Program-made: the position numbers and the translations under genes | Shown: positions 24,009 through 34,905 of the stretch, piece by piece | Layout: the number at the start of each line of letters is the position of its first letter | How positions within the stretch are numbered: the first letter of the stretch is position 1 | Assembly (NCBI GenBank): GCA_018873225.1 | Contig: JAEILZ010000002.1 | Coordinates: 1,922,001-1,986,000, forward strand | DNA: 64,000 nucleotides | Reading direction: 5' to 3' | Origin: [Phialemoniopsis] sp. UDSM-2020 | Lineage: Eukaryota; Ascomycota; Sordariomycetes; Thyridiales; Thyridiaceae | The notes under the pieces: model-generated | Databases searched by the model: none | Told to the model about the DNA's origin: nothing | Seen by the model: the letters and a program-made list of their open reading frames with translations, nothing else

Positions 24009-26167
24009 TCAAGCAGCAGTCTCGTCCTTCTCGTGCTGCAGGGCCGCTGCACTCGACTGCGTCGGCGCCGACACCCCCGCCTCCTTCTCCACATCTCGGT
24101 CCGCGTTCGGAGCCTCCTCGACGCTCGCCCGCTCCCGGTCCTCCACGTCCATCTCCTCGCCCAACACGCCCTCCTCGCGCTGTGCGGCCTCCTGGGCCTG
24201 CCTCTCTGCCCTGCGCTGCATCTTGGCCTGGTGCTTGGCCCGCCTGCTCTCGTTCTTCTGCTGGTCCTCGCGCATCTGCCGGATCACCTTGCTCTTGGCC
24301 CGGATGCGGTCGCCGTACTTGTAGAAGGCGAACGGGATCGGGATCAGCAGTACCTCGAGCAGGCCCAGCAGCGTGCCGGCCCACTGCGGCGTCAGCTTGG
24401 TGTACATGGCCGGACCCGCGAGCGGAAGGACGGCGCCGAAGACGGAGCGCATGACGGCGTTGCTGGCGAGGGCCGAGGCGGCGTAGACGCCGTAGGCGCC
24501 GGCGAGGTAGTTGCTCGCGTAGATGAAGGCGAGGGTGTTGCCGGCGCCGAACGGGATGCCGAAGGCGATGGGGATGGCCCAGTGGATCGAGGTGGGCAGG
24601 CTGGTCCAAGAGAAGACGAGCTGGCCGATGGGCGTGAGGATGGAGCCGATGCAGATGACGCTCGCCGTGGCCTCGGGGGACACGCGGCCCGTCTCCGGGT
24701 CCTTGGGGTGCGAGTTGATCATGCGGCGGCAGAGGGGCTCCGAGGCGAGGACGAGGATGGTGCCGATGCCGATGCCGACAAAGGACAGGCCCGTGATGCC
24801 GGGGCCCCAGCCACGGTGCTGGCTGAAGATGATGGGGTAGGCGACGAAGCAGAGGTACAGGATGCCGTAGATGATGGAGAGCCTAGGTGTGTCAGTCACT
24901 CACGAGCTTTCACGGGTACTGAGGCATCAACTTACCAGATATTGAAGCACCATAGAATGGGCTCAGACCAGGCCAGAATGAACGGCCGGCTGAGGTTGAG
25001 TTTGAGCAGATGCTTCGTGGAGATCTTCTGGTCGTAGCGACACCACCACCGGTCGTCATCGGTCTCCTTGCGGATCCGCGCCGCCTTCTTCTGCAGGATC
25101 GTTGGCGCGTACGTCTCTTTGACGGTGAACAATAGCAACCAAGCTGCGCCTGCCATGATGACCACCAGCCAGTTATCCCATCGCCATCCGAGATACTGGA
25201 AGACGAAACCACCAATCAGAGGCCCTATGTGGGAGTGAGCATGAAGATGCAGGGTTAGGGTTAGAGGCGATTTTTACCTGTTACTGGTCCATTCAAAGGC
25301 GCTATACTCCATAGCGACATGTACAGAGCTCGGTACTCGTCGTCCGAGATGTCTACTATCGTACCGGGGCTGTTGGCGATCAGAGCAGAAGCAAAGAACG
25401 CACTAGGAGGCACAGTTAGGACGCGGAGACTAGACGAGAAGCTGGGGGAAGAAGTTAACATACCCGATGAACCGCACAACGAGAATCTCCGCAAGAGATG
25501 TGGCCAGCGCGCAAGGGATGACCAAGACGGTGAAGAGGAACATGCAGACGAGATAGACCGGGCGACGGCCGTAGAGCTCGCTCATGGGCGCAATGATGGG
25601 GCTTCCAGCAGCGAGGCCGAGCAGGTAGGTGGTGACGCCGAGAGTGACAATGGTAGGACTGTTGACATTATACTCCTCCATCAAACCTGGCGTCGACGCG
25701 GTGTAACTTGTACTGTACAGCACGCAGACCCAGGTCGAGTAGGAGACGACGAACATGGTCCAGCCCTGGTACGCGAGCGACCAGTTTTTGGGGTTCTCCG
25801 GGTCATCACCGTCAAAGTAGACTTCAAATCCAGGATGGCGTGAAGCAGTGCTGCCGACACTGGTGCCGGTCCTGGTGTGAGAGATAGGTTCGCGGGCGGC
25901 ATGCTCAGCTTCCGTCTCGATGTCCGGAGTAAGCGCCCGTGCCAAGAGTTCATATGGATCCGAATCGTCGGAATGCGCTGAGCGGGACCGGGAGCGACGG
26001 CTTCGGCGGGAACGGCGACTTATTCGGCTCTGTGTGACCCTGATCGGCTCCAATCTGGGTTGCGAATCATCGTCGGCCGATGAGGAGGCCTTGTCATTGA
26101 CCGATGCTGAGTGACCATCGCCGCCAAGAACCTCCTTCTCTAGAGGAGCCTCACTCTCTCCAGCCAT
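24009..26167 (-). CDS. MFS transporter, DHA1 (drug/polyamine antiporter) type, with long charged tails
   Basis: Four exons, 26167-25464, 25402-25278, 25224-24936, 24882-24009, in phase, 663 residues. After NPKNWSLAYQGWTMFVVSYS come the first membrane spans, with the MFS loop motif ELYGRRPVYL and PLNGPVTGPLIGGFVFQYLGWRW typical of the fungal Tpo1/Flr1 branch; the last spans end at FAFYKYGDRIR near residue 567. The N-terminal ~115 residues are cytosolic, with an Arg-Ser run (SRRSRRSRRSRSRSAHSDDS). The C-terminal ~100 residues are a Lys/Arg/Glu/Gln-rich likely coiled coil that most family members lack. Substrate cannot be told from sequence. It lies in tandem upstream of the GH43 gene with 635 bp between, so it is probably a separate unit. 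Confidence 0.9.
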
Positions 26168-27651
26168 TTTGAATATCGGCCGAAACTCGGAGCTGTAAAT
26201 CAGAGGGAAAGACCCCGATGCCGGGTTCTTGTCCGATGAGTTATTGTCAATAATGACAGCTGCCGAGGTTTTGATAGATGACGATCGCCGTTACTCAGAC
26301 ATCAATATTATGCGCTCATCTCACGGATTCCCTCTTCGCTTGGACGTCTGGCTCACTCAAGGGGAGGAGGAAAAAAATAAATATCCCAGAAAATTAAACA
26401 GTCGGATGGCGGCTTGGGCGAGCTAAAGCGGCCATTCCAAGAGTCAGAGGCCGACCCACCCCCCATCCACCCATATCACACTGAAAAAGGACGCGATCCC
26501 TCGGAAGCGGGTCACTTAGCCGGGGTTCTCTTTCAGTCTCTCACCGGGATTAACTGCGAGGGTGTCGGGCTCAGGCCATGGGATCGCAAAACGGAAGCAT
26601 TCCACTCCCTCCATCATTGTCCTGCCTGCGTATTGCAGCATGCAACAAATGTTAGCACTGCTACCTCAATGCAGTGACTTGACTGGTCTCTGCTTAAGAG
26701 CCTCCCATCAGTATCATCAGGACCGAGGCTGTCCACTTGATCGGGAGAGCTAGCCGTCATCAAAGACAAAGGGGTGAGAGGGCGGCAGTTGACCAAACTG
26801 GTGCCATTTGACGCCACTGCAGGGAATCAGCATTTTCACTAAGAATGTCCGGAAGGGTTGAAGCCCGGGGGGGTGCATAGCACAAACATGACTGGGTTAG
26901 GTAGGTGATAAGAGAGATCTAGTACTTTTGAGTGCCGCCGCAAGTTCGGGTGTAGTGCGAATGGTGGCATTGCCGATCGCTAGTGATCACTAATACGACA
27001 GGCCGTTACGGGGGTTCGTAGTGGAGTCTGCTGTGCAGAGGCGACCCTGAATTCCACATGGCTTCCAAGCTGGAGACTTGTGCCCGTAGGAATAAAGAAA
27101 CCCCCACCTTTTCATGAGACGGGTGGTGCTCCGCAATGCTGACATCGTCTTCCGGTGGTGGTACACGGGGCAGAGCGGGGCCTCTTCCGGCCCCGGCACA
27201 AGGACAGTAAGCTGTAGTGGTTGCAGGAGGTTCCAATGCCATGATGCCTCGTGCGAAGGGCGGTACTTTTGTTTCTGGCCTGGAATTGAAGTGGCTATGA
27301 TGCCAACTCGCCATGTGGCCGAGAACGCACCAAACGGAAAGCGTTTCGGTTCAAAGTGGCAATTTTGTGACCCGAGCGACCAGCCTGCATACGGAGGAGT
27401 GTTTGGGTGGTCAGCATGCGCCTAGCTGGGCACTGGGCCGGTACCCACGGTTTGCAGTTTGCATGGAATTGGGCGGCATGACGTGATGGACCTGGGGTAG
27501 CACGGGGAAGCAGCCCGCAATCTTGTTATTGAGAACACTACCCCGGGTGTTGAGTGCTGAACAGACCGTCCATCCGGTGCGGTAAATCGGTCTCCAGGTC
27601 CAGGGCCGATGCCAAGGCCGGCCGGACTTGCACGGCACTGGGTCAGCTTGC
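26168..27651. other. intergenic region upstream of the DHA1 transporter
   Basis: 1484 bp. The part next to 26167 is the transporter promoter; the far part is the 3' flank of the 2EXR gene. Only short unsupported frames are present. A 12 bp palindrome at 26981-26992 is within chance expectation. Confidence 0.45.
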
Positions 27652-28959
27652 TCAACGTGCAGCCCTTTTTCTCTCCTGCGCCCTCATCTCGAGCGCTTCC
27701 TGCAAAGCATGCTCATGCCTCCTCGATATAATTTCCTTCCGTTTGATTTCCTCTGCCATGGCCTCTTTCTGTCGCTGCCGTTTCTCGGCCTGCTCGATCC
27801 GAAGTTGCGCGGCCGCTTCTTCCGCCTCTTCGTGCAACCGTCCCTCCTTTCTGGCGGCACGGATACGGTCTCTTTGCTTCAGCATTGTAGACTCTCTTGG
27901 GGTTGGTAAACCGAGTTGGCGGGACGCTTTTTCGGCCACCTTGCGTTTTTGGACGCCGTGTATCCTCTCTTCTTTGGGAAGTGGAAGGCCGAAAATGTGC
28001 ACCATCGTCCACGAGCCATCTGCAAGCTGAATTGTTTGTTTCGACTTCCCATTGTCTACTTGGGGCATAAAGAACGGATCTTTTTCAGTGGGAGATGAGC
28101 CGAACAGATCGTCGGGTCGACCTAGGAGGTCGGACTCGATCGCTCGGCGTGCAAGCACGAGAAAGTCATACGTGAAATTGTAGACGGCCCGTTCCAAGGC
28201 GTCGACATGTTGGATCTTGGCAACGCTGATCTCCTGGCACACCCTAAACCCGAGCTTTCTCGGCTTATTCCTTGCTGCCCGCTGTTTGCCACGTGCCGAC
28301 GCATCTTGAACACGGTAGGCGAGAAAGTTGACAATATTGAGTGTTTCCAGTTGCGGAAGGCTCTCGAGAATCTCGTATAAAGCCTGATCGAAGTAGTACG
28401 AGCCATGCCTAATCTCTAGGGTGCGAAGTGCTGTAAAGTGGGAGGCGATACGCAAAAATAGAGCTATGGTAGTGTCGAATGGCTCATACGAATATGCTCC
28501 GTCCTGGACCCTGTCTGGCTCCATCCAGTAGCCTACGTGAGTGAGGCAGATATGCTGGAGAAGCCTCTGGTACTCGGGCCTGATCTTGCCAATATCGTCG
28601 GCTAGCAATTGCCGCCTGTCGACGGAGAATGCATTTTGAGACCAGAATATTGGTGCAGCTTCTTGATGGATTTGGCGGCTGACACAGAGCAGTTGAAGCC
28701 CTTGCCGCCTGAAGCATTTGCAGGAAGGGGCTGCAAAGACAGCGGCACAACGGATCGGGGTTGAAGGTGGACTGTTCAGCAGATCACTTTCATTTCCTGC
28801 CTGTGAACATGACTGTGTATGTCGTCTCTCGCCTTTGGGAGGATGAACTAGCGCCAGGGTATAGATAGCATGTCGAATGTCTTCGGGGAGCTGATAGAAG
28901 TCAATGGGCCCGGAGGGTGGTGACTGAATCGTCAATTGAGACGGCATCAAGGGTGCCAT
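27652..28959 (-). CDS. 2EXR-domain protein with C-terminal coiled coil, function unknown
   Basis: Single exon, 435 residues. Near the N terminus FYQLPEDIRHAIYTLALVHPP fits the 2EXR pattern (F-x-x-LP-x-E/D-IR-x-x-I-x-x-x-AL) of a large Pezizomycotina-specific family of unknown function, F-box-like in outline. GLQLLCVSRQIHQEAAPIFW follows, which is the usual second block of this family. A further motif, LRTLEIRHGSYYFDQALYEI, looks like a single leucine-rich stretch. From about 335 to the end the chain is almost only Lys, Arg, Glu, Gln and Ala (AEKRQRQKEAMAEEIKRKEI), a long helical coiled coil. Such a tail is unusual for 2EXR proteins. The start is the first ATG. No function is claimed. Confidence 0.75.
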   Translation of the reverse strand: MAPLMPSQLTIQSPPSGPIDFYQLPEDIRHAIYTLALVHPPKGERRHTQSCSQAGNESDLLNSPPSTPIRCAAVFAAPSCKCFRRQGLQLLCVSRQIHQEAAPIFWSQNAFSVDRRQLLADDIGKIRPEYQRLLQHICLTHVGYWMEPDRVQDGAYSYEPFDTTIALFLRIASHFTALRTLEIRHGSYYFDQALYEILESLPQLETLNIVNFLAYRVQDASARGKQRAARNKPRKLGFRVCQEISVAKIQHVDALERAVYNFTYDFLVLARRAIESDLLGRPDDLFGSSPTEKDPFFMPQVDNGKSKQTIQLADGSWTMVHIFGLPLPKEERIHGVQKRKVAEKASRQLGLPTPRESTMLKQRDRIRAARKEGRLHEEAEEAAAQLRIEQAEKRQRQKEAMAEEIKRKEIISRRHEHALQEALEMRAQERKRAAR

Positions 28960-29701
28960 TGTTCAGACAGAAGAAGCATGACATGGAATTTCAGAGATGC
29001 AATGCATAGGGAGATGTTGTAGAAGAAGCTGAGAACATAGATGCAAAGCAAGATGTTTGGATTTCAAGGTGATTATCATGGCGAATGAAAGCGCCTAATC
29101 ACTACCCCGGCGCGCTGAATCAGGGAAATCGATTTTCAGATGCCAGGAGTCCTTTTCTTGTGAAAAAGAATTAAGTATTGATTTGACGATAGATGAAAGT
29201 GTCCAGCGTGAAGAAAGAACCCAGCCTAAGTACCAGACATCATTAAGTGGGCTGTTCGACTGTCTGATAAAAGTACCTAAGTAGGCAATGGGGATGATAT
29301 CCAGCATTTGGTTGGAAATTTACTTAGTCCCATCCAGCCCAGCTTGAGCTCGGACCAGCTGGAGGTGTGACGGGGTAGCACCTGCACACCCACTAATAAA
29401 TCCTGGTAAACTTCCCCGCAACCTGCGATCCTTTCGCGTCTCAAACAATGCGACGCGATTGTGCCAGACACTGACGATCCCGAATCTTTGGCATGCTCCT
29501 ATAACCCGCAAATCATAATTCATCGGGTTCAAACCGCTCCAGTGGTCAGTAATCAAATTATCACATATATTTGGTCATTATTTGGTCCTTGCAAAGTTGT
29601 TTTGCGGCCTCATCACCTCTGTACTGCCGCCGTTGCGACTGCCCGGACCTAACTGAAAGCCCACGCAACCGTTTTGCGCCGCGCGACATAATCACTTGAC
29701 C
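28960..29701. promoter_or_regulatory. shared divergent promoter, 2EXR gene / HIRIP3-like gene
   Basis: 742 bp, fairly AT-rich. No coding signal. No motif named. Confidence 0.45.
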
Positions 29702-31126
29702 ATGGCTCCTAGAGATGCCACTCTCGAGGCAGCCCTCAAATCAAGCACAAAGGACTTGTTTGAGGGTGCTGACAGGGATGCGCTTACTGTCAATGCCGTC
29801 CGAAAGGCGGTTGAAGACAAGCTCGATCTCGACTCGGGCTTCTTCAAGTCGGACAAATGGAAGAACCGCAGTAAAGAAATTATTACCTCTACGGTCGTGA
29901 GTAAAACTCTAGACTCCCAATCATGGCCTGTCTTCCGCAAACTAATTCATGATTGCTAGACTGAGCTGTCTGAAGCTGATGCCGACACTGCCCCGGTCCA
30001 ACCCAAGGTCGAGCAGGAGGAGACCAAGAACGGCGTCAAGCGCGAATCCACTGAAGAGGGCACACCAGTCAAGAAGCGAGCCAAGATTGAGCGACCCGAG
30101 AAAGTCGCCAAACCGGTAAAGAAATCCGAATCCGATAGCGAGGAGGAGAAGCCAGCCAAGAAGCGGAAGCTTGCAAAGAAGAGACGCGTTGCAGAGTCTG
30201 ACGACGAAGATGATGATGGTGATGATGACTTCAAGAGTGAATCTTCGTCCGAGGCATCCAAGTTCAAGGACGAGAGTGACTCGGAAGAGGAGAAGCCAAG
30301 AAAGAAGGCCAAGGTGGAGTCAAGTGAGGACGAGAAGCCGGCGCCGAAGAAAAAGGCAACAAGTGCTATCAAGAAGGACGAGTCGGATGATTCGTCATCA
30401 CTTAGTGAGTTGAAGGACGAAGACGAAGAAGACAAGCCGCTGCCGGATGATGACGAGAGCGAGCTCTCGGAGGTATTGGACGAGCCGCCGAAACGCAAAA
30501 AGGCCAAGGCCTCCAAGTCGAAAGCAAAGACGGAGGATGATTCCGACAGTTCGCTGTCTTCAGTACTCGACGAACCTCCCAAGCGCAAGGGCAAATCACA
30601 AGCTCCGGCAAAGGCATCTAAGGCGAAAGCTACTAGCAAGGCCAGCAGCGACTTATCGCCAGATGATGCCGAGATCAAAAAGCTGCAGGGCCACCTTGTC
30701 AAGTGCGGTATCCGGAAGATTTGGGGGTTCGAACTCAAGGAATACGGCGACAATGCCAAGGCTAAGATTAGGCACCTTCGGGGTATGCTGAAAGACGTTG
30801 GCATGGACGGCCGATTCTCTGAGGCCAAAGCGCGTGAGATCAAGGAGCGGAGGGAGCTCGAGGCAGACCTGGAGGCGGTCCAAGAGATGAACAAGAATTG
30901 GGGCCTGGACGGCGGCCGTCGCGCGTCACGAAGTCGAGCGAAGCAGTCGCTCAAAGAGCCCAGCTCAGGTGAGGAGAGCAATGAAGATGAGGACGGTGGC
31001 AACAAGGATGAGGCTTCGGATGACGAAGATGTCGAAGCGAAGACTGTGGCAAAGTCGAGAGGCTCTGCCAAGTACAAGGCAGACCTGGCCTTCTTAGGCG
31101 ACGATAGCGAGAGCGATTCGGATTGA
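29702..31126 (+). CDS. DEK_C / HIRIP3-like histone-chaperone-type nuclear protein
   Basis: Two exons, 29702-29896 and 29960-31126, phase 0, 453 residues. Residues 1-65 resemble the DEK C-terminal fold (LEAALKSSTKDLFEGADRD, then LTVNAVRKAVEDKLDLDSGFFKSDKWKNR). Residues 66-315 are low complexity, alternating acidic and Lys-rich, with a repeated VLDEPPKRK block. Residues about 320-400 are conserved (LQGHLVKCGIRKIWGFELKE, ARHLRGMLKDVGMDGRFSEA-like) and correspond to the HIRIP3-family C-terminal region, which in animals binds H2A-H2B and HIRA. The tail is acidic. Nuclear, chromatin-associated action is inferred. The start ATG follows a TTG ACC pair that I excluded. HPC2, a HIR-complex gene, lies 7.6 kb away. 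Confidence 0.8.
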
Positions 31127-31226
31127 AGGGCTCGCGTCACGTTGAGCGATCGGCGCTTGGCTTGCATCACATTCACTTTTATCCTGTAACATGATATACG
31201 TGTACAAGTATGGGAGCTGCATGGGA

Positions 31227-31534
31227 TTATTTGGAGGCGTTCATTCTCTGGGCTATCAAACTGAACACAGCTACAGAGCCCATGAAAAGGACGGCATTGT
31301 AAAACTAGTTGATAGTTAGCTATATTCGAATCGGATCACCATGAGCAAGGGGCAATTGCTTACAGCCTTCCGCGAGACCTCTCTCTCCTCGTTGTCTGAA
31401 CGTGCTTCGATGAAGAGTCGTCGAAGATTGGGGAAGTTGGCCTGAATAGCTGTCAGTCCAGGTTTTGATACAACAAATCAGATCTCATCTCCAATCTAGC
31501 ATTCATGATATGTAATAACATGATCACATACCAT
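31227..31534 (-). CDS. 52-residue single-span membrane protein, start codon alone in exon 1
   Basis: Three exons: 31534-31532 (the ATG only), 31441-31364 and 31304-31227. Donors are GTATGT and GTAAGC; acceptors are ATTCAG and CAACTAG after a CTAAC branch. The phases join exactly to 53 codons with a TAA stop. In the ATG frame the upstream reading reaches an in-frame TAA with no other ATG. The product has a charged N-terminal half (NFPNLRRLFIEARSDNEERE) and one hydrophobic helix near the C terminus (FYNAVLFMGSVAVFSLIAQ) followed by a short basic tail (RMNASK). This layout is that of small tail-anchored proteins of the mitochondrial outer membrane or ER. I do not recognise the family. It is tail-to-tail with the HIRIP3-like gene (100 bp between stops) and divergent from AP-1 beta. 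Confidence 0.62.
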
Positions 31535-32153
31535 AGGGGATGGCGCTGAGTGCAATCCGGATGCGCAGGAGGTTTCTTGAGTGCTGATCTGGGGTTCAGT
31601 AGGATGAGTTTTCCTTTAGAATTCGATGTGGTTCTTTTCACATTTGATATGACACATTTGAAGAGTTTCTTTCTGAGTGTGGATGAACATGAATGATCTG
31701 TTTGCTGTTGAGACGAGAAGGCGGCCGTCACTCTAGACCCAGTTTATTCCTCACACCTGTTTGGTTGCAGCTAACGAAGCACCGTGTCGCAAGCACAAAG
31801 CTTAGACAAGGCCAAAATTCTGGAGGGGCCAGGGGCCACAGACCAGTACAGATTGACGCTAGCCTTAGCATCAGAAGCGGCGGCCTGGCCATCACCACCC
31901 ACCTCCACCTTTCATCAAATCTGGCCAAGTCGTGAGCCTCCATCTGCATCAATCCGAGCTCTTCACAAGCCAGGCCCGGTGGAAGAGTGACCCTGTACAT
32001 ATACACATTCAACGACGAGCAAACACCAGCAAATGCGCCCGTCCTGACTCGACCTGGACACAACCGTCCTCGATCCGCGATTCAATCTCCCACCGCCCAA
32101 AGGGCGTCCCACCTCAACCCCTCCGTACCCTCCACGCCTAGTCCACCCGCAAG
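31535..32153. promoter_or_regulatory. shared divergent promoter, 52-residue protein / AP-1 beta
   Basis: 619 bp with no coding signal beyond the 5' leaders of both genes. Confidence 0.45.
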
Positions 32154-34681
32154 ATGTCGGCGGTAAACCGAATCCGCGGTGCCTTTGCGGTGCCGCGGAA
32201 GGGCGAGACCTTTGAGCTTCGCGCCGGCCTGGTCTCGCAGTACGCGTACGAGCGAAAGGAAGCTATTCAGAAGACGATCATGGCCATGACGTTGGGCAAG
32301 GATGTTTCAGCGCTTTTCCCGGATGTTCTCAAGAACATTGCTACGGGCGACCTAGACCAGAAGAAACTGGTGTACTTATATCTCATGTAAGTTGTTGCAC
32401 CGTTGCTACGGAAGCTGGTGTGTCGGTTGTTTGATGGAAAGAGTGAGTGGTGCTGACGCTCTCGCATGAAGGAATTATGCCAAATCACATCCCGACCTGT
32501 GCATTCTGGCCGTCAACACCTTCGTACAAGACTCAGAAGACCCCAATCCTCTTATCAGGGCACTGGCGGTCCGGACGATGGGCTGTATTCGCGTCGACAA
32601 GATGGTGGATTACATGGAGGAGCCCCTACGGAAAACGCTGCGAGACGAGTCGCCCTATGTCCGAAAGACCGCAGCCATCTGTGTCGCGAAGCTCTTCGAC
32701 CTGAATCCTACCATGTGCATAGAGAACGGCTTTCTGGAGACCCTGCAAGAGCTGATTGGTGATCCGAACCCAATGGTCGTTGCGAATTCAGTCCAGGCTC
32801 TCTCGGAGATCACAGAAACAGCGCCCGAGACGGCCGCATTGGTTGTCACTGCCGCGACGCTGAAGAAGCTGCTTATGGCGCTCAACGAGTGCACAGAGTG
32901 GGGAAGGGTCACTATTTTAACAACCCTTGCCAATTACCAGCCGGTCGACGTCAAGGAGTCGGAGCATATCTGCGAAAGGGTCGCACCGCAATTCCAGCAC
33001 GTCAATCCTAGTGTGGTGCTGGCTGCGGTCAAGGTTGTCTTTATTCACATGAGGATTATTGGGCAAGAGAATGTGAGGTCGTATCTTAAGAAGATGGCGC
33101 CTCCACTAGGTGAGTTTTGTCGTCTGCTCTTGACACCCGGACTGTATTCTGACCTGTTGCAGTTACTCTTGTATCATCGGCCCCCGAGGTCCAATATGTG
33201 GCGCTGAGGAACATTGACCTTCTGCTGCAAGCAAAGCCCGACATTCTTAGCAAGGAACTCCGAGTCTTCTTCTGCAAGTACAACGACCCACCATATGTCA
33301 AACTTCAGAAGCTCGAGATCATGGTCCGGATAGCAAACGACAAGAACTTTGAACAGCTATTGGCCGAACTCAAGGAGTATGCTTTGGAAGTCGACATGGA
33401 CTTTGTCCGGAGGGCAATCAAGGCTATTGGCCAGGTTGCGATCAAGATCGAGAATGCCAGTGAGAAGTGTGTCAACGCACTGCTCGACCTGATCTCCACC
33501 AAGGTCAACTACGTAGTGCAAGAGGTCATTGTGGTCATCAAGGACATCCTGCGCAAGTACCCTGGATACGAGGGCGTCATTCCGACACTCTGCAAGTATA
33601 TTGACGAGCTGGACGAGCCCGATGCGCGGGGCTCCCTCATTTGGATCGTGGGCGAGTATGCGGAGAAGATCACGAACGCCGACGAGATCCTGTCAACATT
33701 TGTGGACGGCTTCATGGAGGAGTTCACTCAGGTACGCGGGCAAATTTATTCCATGAGAAATCCGATAATGACACTAACATCCTTCACAGACTCAATTGCA
33801 GATCCTGACGGCAGTCGTCAAACTGTTCCTCAAGAAGCCCAGCAACACGCAAAACTTGGTGCAGAAAGTACTTCAAGAGGCCACAGCAGAGAACGACAAC
33901 CCAGATATCAGGGACCGCGCTTACGTCTATTGGCGTCTACTCTCGGGTGACCTCGATGTCGCCAAGGTATGCACCACTTGAATCCTTCTTTTACCATTTC
34001 GAAAGCTAGATTACTAACACATAATCACAGAACATCGTACTCTCCCAAAAACCTGCCATCTCTACCACCATGACCTCCTTGCCTCCAGCCCTACTGGAGC
34101 AGCTTCTAACTGAGCTCTCCACACTCGCCTCGGTCTACCACAAGCCGCCCGAGTCCTTCGTCGGCAAGGGCCGCTTCGGCGCCGATGAGATCCAGCGCGC
34201 CGCCATCCAGGAGCAGCGCCAAAATGCCGCCGAGAACCCCATCGCGGCCTCGGTCGCGGCTGCCAACTCGGGCGCCGCAGCGGGCGGGTCATCGCAGAAC
34301 AACATCGAGAACCTGCTCGACATCGACTTTGACGGCGCGGCACCCGCCAGCGCAGAGCAGAACCCTACCGGCACGCCGGACAGGGTGGCGTCGCCGGCGG
34401 GCGGTGCGGCGGCGGGCGGCGGCATGGCGGACATGATGGGCCTGTTCGACGCGCCGCCTGCGCCGGCGCAGCAGCAGCAGGCGACGGGGGGCAGCCAGAA
34501 CGGCGGCGGCATGATGATGGGCGGCAGCGGGATGAACGACATCATGAGCGGCTTCGCGGGCATGGACTTGTCGGGCACGAGCGCGCCGCCGCCGCCCGGT
34601 GTGCAGCTCCAGCAGCAGGGCGGCAGCGAGCAGCAGAACAAGCCCAGCAGCGGCGGGGACGATTTGCTGGGCCTGTTTTAG
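32154..34681 (+). CDS. AP-1 adaptor complex subunit beta
   Basis: Five exons, 32154-32386, 32472-33109, 33163-33731, 33790-33966, 34031-34681, in phase, 755 residues. The adaptin trunk of HEAT-like helices fills residues 1-575 ([78 protein letters not shown]). The rest is a flexible hinge rich in Gly, Gln and Met with LLDIDF, a clathrin-box motif, and the chain stops at GGDDLLGLF. There is no C-terminal ear domain, as in other filamentous ascomycete beta-adaptins. The beta subunit links cargo-selecting AP-1 to clathrin at the trans-Golgi and endosomes. I choose AP-1 over AP-2 on overall wording; that choice is less certain than the family. Confidence 0.92.
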
Positions 34682-34905
34682 GAAGAAGTGTGTTTAGAAG
34701 GATAATTGTCAAGGCGTGGTTAAATGAGAGATGCTATAGAGAAAACGTATGGCCAATGTCAATCGAAAGCGAATCAAGCAACTTTCACTGGTGTCAGAAC
34801 ATATGCTTGATTAATTGCTCGAGAATTCGTAAATGCAAAATCTTGTGGGTATTTCCTATCATTGATATCGTCGTAATTACCACCGCCCATCTTTACAACC
34901 GTCTT

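Noticed and set aside
23850..25037. 395-codon plus-strand open frame
   Set aside because: Lies antisense to the DHA1 transporter exons; its His/Arg/Leu/Gly-rich product mirrors GC-rich codons of the real gene.
26981..26992. 12 bp perfect palindrome
   Set aside because: About 15 such palindromes are expected by chance in 64 kb.
29520..29545. B-box-like string in the HIRIP3-like promoter
   Set aside because: No matching A box and no cloverleaf.
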